Position numbers and translations under genes: made by a program. Positions 44,984 through 53,678 of a stretch of 64,000 nt of DNA are shown here, piece by piece. Source of the DNA: Leptospiraceae bacterium (lineage in GTDB: Bacteria; Spirochaetota; Leptospiria; Leptospirales; Leptonemataceae). The notes under the pieces are model-generated. The model was not told where the DNA came from. It saw only the letters and a list, made by a program, of their open reading frames with translations, and made no database searches. The first letter of the stretch is position 1; each line of letters opens with the position of its first letter. The stretch spans positions 57,561 to 121,560 of the forward strand of contig PBEB01000022.1 of the NCBI GenBank assembly GCA_002717505.1, in the 5' to 3' direction.

Positions 44984-45078
44984 TCTCTCCCAGCTTCCTG
45001 GGCTCAACCTGAGACGAAAGCTTTTTTCCCGGGATCCTTTACCGAGTCCCCGGGGTTCCAGCAGATAGTAGGGCTTTT

Positions 45079-46020
45079 CTAGTGTGCCTTGAGTCCGGAT
45101 AGGCTATGAATGTTGGATTTTTCGAATGAATAAACCATCATGTCACCCTGGTTGAGGAACTTCACGGTCTTGTCCGCCATGGTCTTGGTCCAACGATAGA
45201 AGGGGCCCATTCCGTTGTAGGCAGTGAAACCGGATCCGTATGTAATATGTTTTCCGGCTCGAAGGCCATGCCTGCCAGCAAGGCTCTCAAGGGTAGACAG
45301 AGAAAAATAGAACAGGTGCTCCGGGACGTTCAAGAACCGCCATGCCGGTCCCTGCATTCTGGAAAGGAAACCCCAGCGGCAAGTTGAGAGGATGAGCCTG
45401 CCTCCGGGTCGGAGCATGGTGCTGATCTTCTTTAATGCTGCTGAAGGACTCCGTAGGTGTTCTATAGAAGCCCAGAGGGTGATAACGTCGTAGGGCTCCG
45501 AAGGCTGGAATTGCAGAAAATCCTGAATATGGATGTTCAAGCCAAGTTGCTCGATACCTGCTTTGGCCGCCGCTTCGCTTAGTTCGATGCCCTCTGAATG
45601 CCAGCCCCGGTTTCGCATATAATCCACAAAGTACCCGGCTGCGCATCCAACATCCAGAGATCGCCTGCTTTCTGCATCACAGCTCGCTTCGAATTCAAAG
45701 AAACCTATGTCCTTGAGATTCATGGTCCAGACTTTCTCCAGCTGCTTTCGCATGGCCTGGGAGAAATAATTGTCGTACCCTCGGTCCGTCCGATTTTCGA
45801 AATAGTGTGCTCCATAGCATTCTTCCAGCTCAGCATCTGTAGGTCTGGGCAAGGTCTGGACCAGGCCACAGCTTATGCACTGGTAGATGCCGTACTCTTT
45901 TCCGCGTGCGGATGCTTTGGAGAACAGGTACTGAAAGGAGTCCTCTGAGCAGGAGTCGCATTGTTCCCGGCCTTCTATTGGAGTCTGTTTTTGAATTGCC
46001 TGCACGATTGATTTATTCAT
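45079..46020 (-). CDS. SAM-dependent methyltransferase with N-terminal zinc-ribbon
   Basis: The protein of about 313 residues begins with a zinc-binding motif pair (CDSCSED and CISCGLVQ), followed by the Rossmann fold of class I methyltransferases: SLDVGCAAGYFVDYM and, further on, ITLWASIEHLRSPSAALK, RPGGRLILSTC. This arrangement (CxxC ribbon, then a methyltransferase with VGCGxG) is common in enzymes near polysaccharide or secondary metabolite genes, but no such cluster is here. The frame is open upstream to 46380, but a start at 46020 or 46026 fits the divergent ferredoxin gene, 12 bases away. Confidence 0.8.
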   Translation of the reverse strand: MNKSIVQAIQKQTPIEGREQCDSCSEDSFQYLFSKASARGKEYGIYQCISCGLVQTLPRPTDAELEECYGAHYFENRTDRGYDNYFSQAMRKQLEKVWTMNLKDIGFFEFEASCDAESRRSLDVGCAAGYFVDYMRNRGWHSEGIELSEAAAKAGIEQLGLNIHIQDFLQFQPSEPYDVITLWASIEHLRSPSAALKKISTMLRPGGRLILSTCRWGFLSRMQGPAWRFLNVPEHLFYFSLSTLESLAGRHGLRAGKHITYGSGFTAYNGMGPFYRWTKTMADKTVKFLNQGDMMVYSFEKSNIHSLSGLKAH

Positions 46021-46032
46021 CGTCATCACAGT

Positions 46033-46671
46033 ATGGACCGAAAGGACTTTTTCAGTCGCGGAATGAAGGACCTGACGCGGAAAGCGTACAGGACTCCTCC
46101 CGGACAGTGGCTGGATAAGAATCTGCAGGCGATGTCCAATCTTCTGAGCCCGGCCTGGGGGTTCGGAATCTCCTCCGAGAAAAGTGCTCCCGAGGAACCG
46201 CAAAAAACAGCGAAGAACCGAGGTCTTCCACGTCCTCCCGGAGCATTGCCGGATCCGAAAGCGTTTCAGAGCAAATGCACTGCCTGCGGAGATTGTATCG
46301 TAGCCTGTCCTTATGGAGCGATCTTCAGTCTGCCCCATGTTCATGGTCCGGTGATCGATCCCAACCACATTGCCTGTCATCTTTGTGAGGACTATCCATG
46401 TATTGAGTCCTGTGAAGAGGAAGCTCTGCTACCGCTGGGCGACAATGTGCTGCCCGGCTTTGGATTGGCAGAGCTGAATGAGGATGCCTGTCTGAATACT
46501 CATCGCAAGAAAGGACAGAGAAAATGTAAGGAATGCCTGGAACGGTGTCCCGTAGAGGGAGCCATCAGACACGACAGCGCAGGGATTCCCGAGATCCTGG
46601 ATTGCACTGGCTGTGGGATTTGTGTCGAGAACTGTCCCACCGGTGCCTTGAGTGTAAACTGGAATCCATAA
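46033..46671 (+). CDS. 4Fe-4S polyferredoxin (NapF/NapG-like)
   Basis: The 212-residue protein contains four Cys-rich groups: CTACGDCIVACPYGAI, CHLCEDYPCIESC, CKECLERCP and CTGCGICVENCP. These could hold four 4Fe-4S clusters, as in the NapF/NapG/MauM-type electron carriers. There is no signal peptide or twin-arginine motif, which favours the cytoplasmic NapF side. No molybdoenzyme or other redox partner lies nearby. The start may be the ATG at 46033 or 46063. Confidence 0.88.
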   Translation: MDRKDFFSRGMKDLTRKAYRTPPGQWLDKNLQAMSNLLSPAWGFGISSEKSAPEEPQKTAKNRGLPRPPGALPDPKAFQSKCTACGDCIVACPYGAIFSLPHVHGPVIDPNHIACHLCEDYPCIESCEEEALLPLGDNVLPGFGLAELNEDACLNTHRKKGQRKCKECLERCPVEGAIRHDSAGIPEILDCTGCGICVENCPTGALSVNWNP

Positions 46672-46707
46672 TACCCGGTTAAGCAATTAGCAAGCAGGCT
46701 ACCTGTT

Positions 46708-46735
46708 CGGACATTGAGCTTGACAGTCCGGACAT
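46708..46735 (+). promoter_or_regulatory. Direct repeats CGGACAT around a -35-like TTGACA upstream of plsC
   Basis: CGGACAT occurs at 46708-46714 and again at 46729-46735, with 21 bases between their starts, about two helical turns. A consensus -35 TTGACA (46720-46725) lies between them. No good -10 box follows at the normal distance, so the promoter reading is weak. The repeats could be a regulator site. Confidence 0.3.
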
Positions 46736-46753
46736 GCCCACCCACCGTATGGC

Positions 46754-47515
46754 GTGGCTCGAGTTAAAAAAGGCGGTTTGTTTTTTTCCCTATTTGTATG
46801 GATAGGCGTGGTTCTGGTAACCCTCTTCTATGGCCTCCTGGTGATGCCATTCGTCCTGTTTCGCGCATCTCACATTATTCACTGGTATGCCACTATGTGG
46901 GGACGAACCTTGCTCAAGCTTTCCTTTTCCCGGGTCACTGTAATGGGCAAAGAGAAGATCTATCGGGAAGGTCCTGTGATCTTTTTGAGTAATCATCAGA
47001 GCATGTTCGACATCGGAGTTTTCTATCACATCCTGGATGTAGCTGTTCAGTTTCGCTGGATGGCCAAAGCATCGCTCTTCAAGATTCCCATCGTTGGCTG
47101 GGCCATGAAGGCAGGTGGGTATATTCCCGTGGAACGCGATGATCGAAGGAAAGCTCTGCAATCGATGTTCAATGCTGCGGACCAGATTCGGCAGGGAAAA
47201 AGCGTTATCATCTTTCCGGAGGGAACTCGCGGAACCCCTGAAGGGAAGCTCCTGAAGTTCAAGAAAGGCGGATTCATTCTGGCGAAGAAGGCAAACGTTA
47301 CATTACAGCCGGTGACGATCTGGGGAGCACATGAAATCATGCCACCGCAACGAGACAAGAGATTGCAGCGATTGAATCGAGGCCATATTCAAGTGACCGT
47401 TCATGATCCCATCAGTCCTGAAGAATATCAAGACCTGAGTGTTGATCAGCTTTCGGATCTGATTCGCGCAAAAATCGAAGAATCCACTGCTCTGGAAGGA
47501 ATCTCAGGAGGCTGA
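46754..47515 (+). CDS. plsC: 1-acyl-sn-glycerol-3-phosphate acyltransferase
   Basis: The enzyme converts lysophosphatidic acid to phosphatidic acid. The HX4D motif (SNHQSMFD) and the FPEGTRG motif are both in place, after one or two N-terminal hydrophobic segments (about 10-35). At 253 residues it has normal length. The start is a GTG at 46754 without an obvious ribosome-binding site; the ATG at 46749 is in another frame. It precedes the hybrid kinase gene by 3 bases, so the two are probably co-transcribed. Confidence 0.92.
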   Translation: MARVKKGGLFFSLFVWIGVVLVTLFYGLLVMPFVLFRASHIIHWYATMWGRTLLKLSFSRVTVMGKEKIYREGPVIFLSNHQSMFDIGVFYHILDVAVQFRWMAKASLFKIPIVGWAMKAGGYIPVERDDRRKALQSMFNAADQIRQGKSVIIFPEGTRGTPEGKLLKFKKGGFILAKKANVTLQPVTIWGAHEIMPPQRDKRLQRLNRGHIQVTVHDPISPEEYQDLSVDQLSDLIRAKIEESTALEGISGG

Positions 47516-47518
47516 TTC

Positions 47519-50500
47519 ATGTCCAGGGCCCCGAGGGCGCTCATACTCTGTTTTCCTCTCTGGATCCTCGTCAGTACTCCGTCCTGTCAACCCGCCACTA
47601 ATTTCCATCGCATCGTTCTGGATTCGGCTCCAGTCTATGTTCAATCTGGATTTGAAGGTCTGCCCGCCGACCTCAAGCAAGGCTTTCAAGGAAGAATCTA
47701 CGCTTCTTTTCCGATTGCTCCTCTGAAGGATTTTCCGGGAGGCGAGCCCGGAGAAATTGTAGGCTTTACCGTAACGATCCCCTTTCACCTATCTTCGCAA
47801 CATTACGAAGACCTTGTGTCGCCTGCATTGTTCTTTCCGGGCCTGGGGGAGAATTTCATTATCTACGTGAATGGGCACGAAGTCGCGAACGAGGTGCACA
47901 TCCAGGGAGGAGAGATTCAAAAACGCAGGACTGAGCTTTCATACACCGTGCCTGTGCAACGTAACTTTCTGCAGAAAGGCGAAAACCTCCTGACTATTCG
48001 GCTGCTGGGTCAGTCACCACCGGATGGCGAGCCATCGCCGGTTCCAGGATTGTTCTATGATAGAGGCTATTTTCTGGGAGAGTCCGCGGATGCTATTTCC
48101 AGCAGTACAGATACGTTTAACCTTGTCCTCGTCTCGCTCTACCTGGCCTTCGGAATCTATTTTCTTTTCATATTCGCACGACGCCCCCAGGAACTGTACG
48201 GACTGTACTTTTTTCTTTTCACGCTTGGCACCTTTGGGTTCTACTTCTTTCGCACGCGAATCGCCTATGATTTGATCGCAGACACTGAGCATTTAACCAG
48301 GTGGGAGAATGCATCTATCTTTATGCTGCCCGGCATTCTAATGCTTTTTCTAATTACCTATCTTCGACATCGTCATCCGATTCCTATCTGGGGCTGGATG
48401 GTGGGCGGAATCAACGTTCTATTCTCTGCACTGGCATTGATTGTGCCATTTGCACATGTCTCCTTCCTGGTAGAAACCTGGCGACTTCTAACAATCCCTT
48501 TAATGGTCTGGCTTCCCGTATTTCACCTGGTATGTATTCGTAGAGGTGACCGCGATGCTGGTAAGTTCCTGGCGGCTCTGGTCCTCTTGCTTTCAGCCGC
48601 CATTTTCGATCTCATTAATAGCATCTATCATCTTGTATCTATGGAGCCTACGTTTCGCTGGGGATTCTTTGGCTACGCCAGTCTCCTTGTAACTATCATG
48701 GGTAACCGGTTTCTGGTTTCTCTAAGAACTGCGGAAGAGCTTAACAATCTCCTGGAAGCGGCTCGGGTAGAATTGGAAGAGGCAGCACGGATGAGAGATA
48801 CGTTCGTCGCTGCGGCCTCCCATGAGATTCGCACTCCCGTCCATGGTATTCTGGGCATATCTCGAATTCTCCTGCTGGAAAATCAACCAGGGGGACAGAG
48901 CATCAGCCCTTCGCTGCGCCATTCGCTGGAGTTGATTCGAGAAAGCGCCCTTCGGCTTACTAGGCTGGTGGATGATTTTGTGGATCATAGCCGACTGAAG
49001 GAAGGGCAACTCAAGATCAACCGAACGGCCGTACGACTGCATCCGGTGGTGGAATACTGCATCGCTTCCCTGCGGAACCAGCTGGATCATTCTGTGGAGC
49101 TGATAAATGAAGTACCGGAAGATGTGGAGCCTCTCTATGCCGATGAGCTGCGACTACAGCAGATTTTGATCAACCTTTTGAGCAATGCCATAAAGTTTAC
49201 CCGGGAAGGAACGATCAGCGTTCGGGCCACAGTGATTGATGGGGCTATCGATATTAGTGTGATGGATACGGGTATTGGCATTCCTCCGGATAAGCAGGAG
49301 GATATATTCAAGCCATTTAATCAGGCGAACGCTTCCATCGCACGTAGCTACGGTGGAACCGGTCTGGGCCTCTATATAGTCAGACGTCTCGTAGAGCTGC
49401 ACGATGGATCTCTCACCCTGCAAAGTCGACCGGGTCGCGGATCCGAATTTCGTATTCGATTACCGCTGTATGACTTTATGACCCAGGAGCAATTACCGGA
49501 AATGGAGAATCCGGAGCGGGGCCGTGCTTTAAAGCAATTTCAGCTTCTGGAAGAGGTAACCCGGGATAGTGCCTCCGCGTTTGAAAAGGAAGAAAAGCGT
49601 CCTACAGTAGTAGTGGTGGATGATGAACGAATCAATGCCGCCGTACTGAGAGGGATTCTGGAACCCGCAGGATTTGAGCTGGTACCATTCAAGAATGCAA
49701 GGGATGCCATCTACTATTTCCAGGCCGGGGGAAAAGCGGACCTGGCAATCCTGGATCTCATGCTTGGTGGTATGTCCGGAATCGATTTGTGTCTGTGGAT
49801 CCGAGAGTCCTATTCTTCCATTGATCTTCCGGTGTTGATTCTTACAGCGCATGGGGATAATGATCGCATGGTGGAGGGTTTCGCTGCTGGCGCCAACGAC
49901 TATCTGGACAAGCCAGTGGATCCGGTGGAACTCCTTGCCCGGGTGCGAACTCTCGTAGATCTACGGTTCTCCTCCAGGGAAAAGTCCGAACTACTTAGCT
50001 ATCGACAGGAATTGCAGATCGCGCGAAAAATTCATATGGAACTGCTACCGTCCAGATTGCCCACGCTCGAGAAGTTGAATACGACAGCACGTTATCTGCC
50101 TCGAGGTGACCTCGGGGGCGACTACTATGATGTTCAACTGGTGGAAAATGGCGCAGTGGCCCTTCTGGCCGATGTGACGGGGCACGGAATAGCGGCAGCT
50201 CTGGGCGCGGCAATGATTCGAGTAGCCTTTCTATTGCAACGCGAAAGCTGGAAATCTCCGGAAGAAGTCCTCTATGGTGTGAATCGAATTCTGCTGGATG
50301 CTGGTAGCACTCAGCTTGTAACCGGGCTTTGCGCTTATGTCGATTTAGAGGCTAATGTTCTGCACCTGGCCAGAGCCGGACATCTACCTGGAGCTCTACT
50401 GAGGCAGGACGGATCTCTGGAGACTCTTTTTCCCAGGGGCCGAGTTATGGGCTGGCTCAGGGATTTGAAGCTCCAGCCCGTCCAGTACCCGTTTCAGCCG

Positions 50501-50758
50501 GGAGACCGATTGTTCCTTTTCACCGATGGAGTAACCGAGCTTCGGAATTCTTCCGGCGAATTCATGGGTGAGGAGAGAATTCTAGAGTTCTTGAAAAAGA
50601 ATTCCAACCTGCCATCAGAACAGCTTTCCGATGCCTTGATGGATTTTGTGCACAACTGGCAGACAGAGCCGGAGGACGATATCGCAGTTCTTGTGCTCGA
50701 ATACACATCCTCCGGTATCCTGATGGAGATGGCCAGCAGCACAGATGAATCCAGGTGA
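47519..50758 (+). CDS. 7TMR-DISM hybrid histidine kinase with receiver and C-terminal PP2C/SpoIIE phosphatase
   Basis: The 1079-residue protein combines five modules. A lipobox-like PSC (Cys23) precedes a periplasmic 7TMR-DISMED2-type domain (about 30-190) and seven hydrophobic segments (about 200-400). A histidine kinase follows: His435 in AASHEIRTP, N-box LLSNAIKF, DTGIGIPP, GGTGLGL. The receiver (about 693-812) has Asp701-Asp702, phospho-acceptor Asp746 and Lys798. The C-terminal PP2C phosphatase (about 845-1063) has GDLGGDYYD, LADVTGHGIAAAL and LFTDGVTE metal motifs. All catalytic residues look intact. Kinase-REC-PP2C fusions suggest phosphorelay control of an anti-sigma antagonist. The gene is immediately downstream of plsC. 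Confidence 0.93.
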   Translation: MSRAPRALILCFPLWILVSTPSCQPATNFHRIVLDSAPVYVQSGFEGLPADLKQGFQGRIYASFPIAPLKDFPGGEPGEIVGFTVTIPFHLSSQHYEDLVSPALFFPGLGENFIIYVNGHEVANEVHIQGGEIQKRRTELSYTVPVQRNFLQKGENLLTIRLLGQSPPDGEPSPVPGLFYDRGYFLGESADAISSSTDTFNLVLVSLYLAFGIYFLFIFARRPQELYGLYFFLFTLGTFGFYFFRTRIAYDLIADTEHLTRWENASIFMLPGILMLFLITYLRHRHPIPIWGWMVGGINVLFSALALIVPFAHVSFLVETWRLLTIPLMVWLPVFHLVCIRRGDRDAGKFLAALVLLLSAAIFDLINSIYHLVSMEPTFRWGFFGYASLLVTIMGNRFLVSLRTAEELNNLLEAARVELEEAARMRDTFVAAASHEIRTPVHGILGISRILLLENQPGGQSISPSLRHSLELIRESALRLTRLVDDFVDHSRLKEGQLKINRTAVRLHPVVEYCIASLRNQLDHSVELINEVPEDVEPLYADELRLQQILINLLSNAIKFTREGTISVRATVIDGAIDISVMDTGIGIPPDKQEDIFKPFNQANASIARSYGGTGLGLYIVRRLVELHDGSLTLQSRPGRGSEFRIRLPLYDFMTQEQLPEMENPERGRALKQFQLLEEVTRDSASAFEKEEKRPTVVVVDDERINAAVLRGILEPAGFELVPFKNARDAIYYFQAGGKADLAILDLMLGGMSGIDLCLWIRESYSSIDLPVLILTAHGDNDRMVEGFAAGANDYLDKPVDPVELLARVRTLVDLRFSSREKSELLSYRQELQIARKIHMELLPSRLPTLEKLNTTARYLPRGDLGGDYYDVQLVENGAVALLADVTGHGIAAALGAAMIRVAFLLQRESWKSPEEVLYGVNRILLDAGSTQLVTGLCAYVDLEANVLHLARAGHLPGALLRQDGSLETLFPRGRVMGWLRDLKLQPVQYPFQPGDRLFLFTDGVTELRNSSGEFMGEERILEFLKKNSNLPSEQLSDALMDFVHNWQTEPEDDIAVLVLEYTSSGILMEMASSTDESR

Positions 50759-50775
50759 AAAGTGAGCTTGATTCC

Positions 50776-51357
50776 TTATTGGCTGTTCCGACGCTTTTTT
50801 TCATTTTCCCATTCTGCCCATAGAGAAGGCAGGCGGCGTTCAAACCATTCATAGAAGCCGGCCAATTCTTCTACCATTCGCCGATTCTCCGAGCCCGGTT
50901 CTGTATAGTGGATCGCCTCTGTCATCATGGTTTTGAAATCCTGCACCGTATTCAGTCTTTTGGCAAACATGGAGTTCAAAGCATCGGTCTTAATGCGAAA
51001 GTAGTCCTGCCTTTGCCCACGTTGGCCGGTCTTTTCAATAATGCCACGATCAATTAGAAACCTGGTCATGGTGGAAACAGATCCGCGGGAGGCGTGGAGT
51101 AGGCTGAGAATCTCTGAAGTGGATACCAGTTCACCAGGGGCCGTAAGTATTAGAGCGAAGATTCGCCCTGCCATTCTTGGCAGCCCGTCGCGCTCAAAGA
51201 AGATGCCCATCCTTTCAAGATATTCCAACCTGTCCCGGCTCAGCGACTGGGCCCTTCTCGGCTTCTCAAGATCATGGATCCCCCCAGATTCGCGCTGGGG
51301 GCCTGTGTTCCTTTTTTTTGATTTCTGGCTCACATCGATCCCCGCTAAAAATGCCAC
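50776..51357 (-). CDS. GbsR/MarR-family transcriptional regulator
   Basis: This 193-residue protein contains a winged helix. FFERDGLPRMAGRIFALILT is typical of GbsR-type regulators, and the helix-turn-helix is STSEILSLLHASRGSVSTMTRFLIDRGII. The C-terminal helical part (about 120-190) would form the dimer or ligand-binding region. The start is a GTG at 51357, inside the 3' end of the outer-membrane protein gene (13-base overlap), so it is the last gene of the export operon and probably regulates it. A candidate operator lies before the first gene at 57071-57101. Confidence 0.82.
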   Translation of the reverse strand: MAFLAGIDVSQKSKKRNTGPQRESGGIHDLEKPRRAQSLSRDRLEYLERMGIFFERDGLPRMAGRIFALILTAPGELVSTSEILSLLHASRGSVSTMTRFLIDRGIIEKTGQRGQRQDYFRIKTDALNSMFAKRLNTVQDFKTMMTEAIHYTEPGSENRRMVEELAGFYEWFERRLPSLWAEWENEKKRRNSQ

Positions 51358-52850
51358 CGCATGTAAAGAAATGCCTGGGGAGGAGCCCCCTGAAACTCTG
51401 CTTCCTCTGGGTGCGAACCCAGGCTGTAAAGCCTTGCGCCAGCAACGATGATGATTTCATTGCTGGCATTAAAAGAAAACTGGGGACCATAAAGCACGCT
51501 GCCTCCTTCCGGATCCCAGATGGCAAAGAGGTCCCCTGTGATGAGCTCGGTGATGTTGTAACCCACCGAAGCCTGCACAAGGTAGGGATTTCTGGTCAGG
51601 ATTCGACCCTTCGTGCGAAAGAAGCTCTCATCGCTTAACTCTGGATCACTCTGGTTAGAAGCCACCTCCAGCTCTTTCTGCTGCTGTTCCGGAATATAAG
51701 GATCCTCTCCGTAAGGTCTCGAGTTATAAAAGAATTCCAGGTTAGTTCGAAGCTCCCCCCAGAAAGCATAGCTGGCTCCCAGGACGAACTGGTGTGTATC
51801 TTCCTGGGCCAGGTAGTCGGTATGAAACTTCTCGTCTTCCTGTCTTCCAAGGTAAGCAAAGCGAAAACCGGCATCCCAGATCGTAATATTCAGTTCCGTA
51901 CCCCAGACGTAGCTACGATGTTGTCTGCCGCCGAGAAAAACCATATCTAGATTTCCGAAGGTTCCCTTGTATCTAATGATTGCTGTAGAGTCCTGAGATC
52001 GCAGACGACCTAAATCGCGCTCATCGGAGCGAGTGTAAGGTGCGATCACAAGTTGAATGGAGTCGTAGGAGTTAAAAAAGTAGCTGGTATTGATGGCATC
52101 TGCGCCGGGCACATCCTCCAGGTCCTGAATCAGTGGGCCAACAGGTGTTATCAAATCCATTGGGTTCAGTAATCTGCCTTCGCCCCAGGATATCGCCTGC
52201 CGTCCAAGTGTTAGATGGAAATCTGCCCCTTTGTAGGCAGCATTGAATCGATGAATGTCTCCGCGAATCAGGTAATCTCCATGGTCCTGTATGGTTTCCA
52301 TGGAAAGAAGTCGATTGCGAATTCGGGAAGCATAAAGAGGTGCGAAAGCGGGGGACTGAGGATGGTTCGTAAACAGAAAGTCTCCGTTTCCGCTGAGTTC
52401 AGCCTGGAAAGGACCCTCATCGTACTCTGCTCGCAGTCTCAATCGACTCCCTGAAGTAATATCGGTGTACTTCTTGTCCAGTGGGTAAAACGGTTTTAAA
52501 CCTTGAATGCTCTGCCGAAAGAACCCTCCCAAGTGATATGGATTATCGAATTCGCTAAGGTCAAAGTCGGAGTCATCGGATCCAGAGTCATCGGATCCAG
52601 AGTCATCGGATCCAGAGTCATCCTGTTGAGCTGACTCGTTCTCAGTGCTGTCATTCTTTTGATTATTGTTTGCATCCAGGTCGGGAGGTGTTTGCGCCAG
52701 GGAAGGCATAGAAATAAAGATTAAAAAAACTGCAGTGCCGAACGTCCAGCGCAGCGACGATAGTCTGAATCCTCCGTGGCGCGGTCCTGCATCATCGCGA
52801 ACTCCGAATAGGTTACAGGACAGAATGGAAATTGTTGGGATACGTAGCAT
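51345..52850 (-). CDS. Outer-membrane beta-barrel protein (alginate export/DUF1302-like) with acidic repeat
   Basis: The 501-residue protein has a long N-terminal signal region (hydrophobic core FGTAVFLIFISMPSLAQ), then a disordered stretch of Asp, Ser, Gly and Gln with three to four copies of DDSGS. From about residue 105 come alternating aromatic strands of a beta barrel, with LGRQAISWGEGRLLNPMDLITP, a pattern known from DUF1302-like and alginate-export-like outer-membrane proteins. The protein ends in Phe (MRWHF). It lies downstream of the ABC ATPase in the same operon. The true start may be further in, at a Met, as the first 35 residues are atypical. Confidence 0.75.
   Translation of the reverse strand: MLRIPTISILSCNLFGVRDDAGPRHGGFRLSSLRWTFGTAVFLIFISMPSLAQTPPDLDANNNQKNDSTENESAQQDDSGSDDSGSDDSGSDDSDFDLSEFDNPYHLGGFFRQSIQGLKPFYPLDKKYTDITSGSRLRLRAEYDEGPFQAELSGNGDFLFTNHPQSPAFAPLYASRIRNRLLSMETIQDHGDYLIRGDIHRFNAAYKGADFHLTLGRQAISWGEGRLLNPMDLITPVGPLIQDLEDVPGADAINTSYFFNSYDSIQLVIAPYTRSDERDLGRLRSQDSTAIIRYKGTFGNLDMVFLGGRQHRSYVWGTELNITIWDAGFRFAYLGRQEDEKFHTDYLAQEDTHQFVLGASYAFWGELRTNLEFFYNSRPYGEDPYIPEQQQKELEVASNQSDPELSDESFFRTKGRILTRNPYLVQASVGYNITELITGDLFAIWDPEGGSVLYGPQFSFNASNEIIIVAGARLYSLGSHPEEAEFQGAPPQAFLYMRWHF
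52570..52624. repeat. Tandem 15-bp repeat inside the outer-membrane protein gene
   Basis: Three perfect copies of a 15-base unit (GAGTCATCGGATCCA on the plus strand) plus a partial fourth start at 52570. They encode the DDSGS pentapeptide. As the unit is a multiple of three, copy-number change alters length, not frame. Confidence 0.9.
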
Positions 52851-52909
52851 AGATTTCCCGAATGCCCGACTTTGGGAGTTTTCGCAGCAAAAAGCCCTGG
52901 CCTCTGTTT

Positions 52910-53611
52910 TCAGGTTTTGTTTTCATCCTTTTCGATCTTTCCATCCCTGAGATGGATCAATCGCCTGGCGCTCTTGATCACTCTTTCATCATGAGTGCTG
53001 AACAAAAACGTTGTGCTGGTTTCATTGCACATCTGAAGCATCAGTTCGATCAATTTCTCTGCGTTGTGGGTATCCAGATTGGCGGTAGGTTCATCGGCCA
53101 GAACAACCTCGGGTTCTCCGATCAATGCTCGGGCCACGGCCACCCTCTGCTGTTGGCCTCCAGATAATTGGTCGGGAAAGCGATGCATTAGGTCCTGCAT
53201 GTCCATACGATCGGCCAGCTTGAGGATTTTCTCCTTGCGCTGCTGAGCATTCATACCTTGAAGCAACAGTATATACTCTACGTTTTCGTAAGCGGTGAGA
53301 ACAGGAACCAGGTTATACGCCTGAAAAACAAAGCCAATGTTCTGCAATCGAAAATCGCTAAGCTTGTTTCCCGTCAGACCGGTAATATCCTGACCGTCGA
53401 TGGATACTTTCCCTTCGGAGGGCTTGTCCAGGGCCCCCATACAATTGAGAAGGGTGCTCTTTCCCGAGCCAGAGGGCCCTACCAGAGCGCCGAATTCCCC
53501 GCGATTGAATGTAAGACTAATGGAAGAAAGAGCATGGACGATGGTCTCGCCCTGTACGTAGTCTCTGCTTAAATTCTCAACTTCAATATAACTTGTGCTT
53601 ACTGCGTTCAT
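52910..53611 (-). CDS. ABC transporter ATP-binding protein, LolD/MacB type
   Basis: The 233-residue ATPase has Walker [10 protein letters not shown], a Q-loop ([12 protein letters not shown]), the signature [15 protein letters not shown], Walker B VVLADEPT and the H-loop STHD. The [14 protein letters not shown] stretch is typical of the LolD/MacB group, which works with FtsX-type permeases. It lies between the two permease genes upstream and the barrel protein downstream; both spacings are below 70 bases. It would power release or transport of a lipid or lipoprotein at the inner membrane. Confidence 0.93.
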   Translation of the reverse strand: MNAVSTSYIEVENLSRDYVQGETIVHALSSISLTFNRGEFGALVGPSGSGKSTLLNCMGALDKPSEGKVSIDGQDITGLTGNKLSDFRLQNIGFVFQAYNLVPVLTAYENVEYILLLQGMNAQQRKEKILKLADRMDMQDLMHRFPDQLSGGQQQRVAVARALIGEPEVVLADEPTANLDTHNAEKLIELMLQMCNETSTTFLFSTHDERVIKSARRLIHLRDGKIEKDENKT

Positions 53612-53678
53612 ATAAATCCTCGGATCCGTTCCAATACTTAATGCGAACCTTTGTCTCGTAATGGCATCTCTCTTGAGC

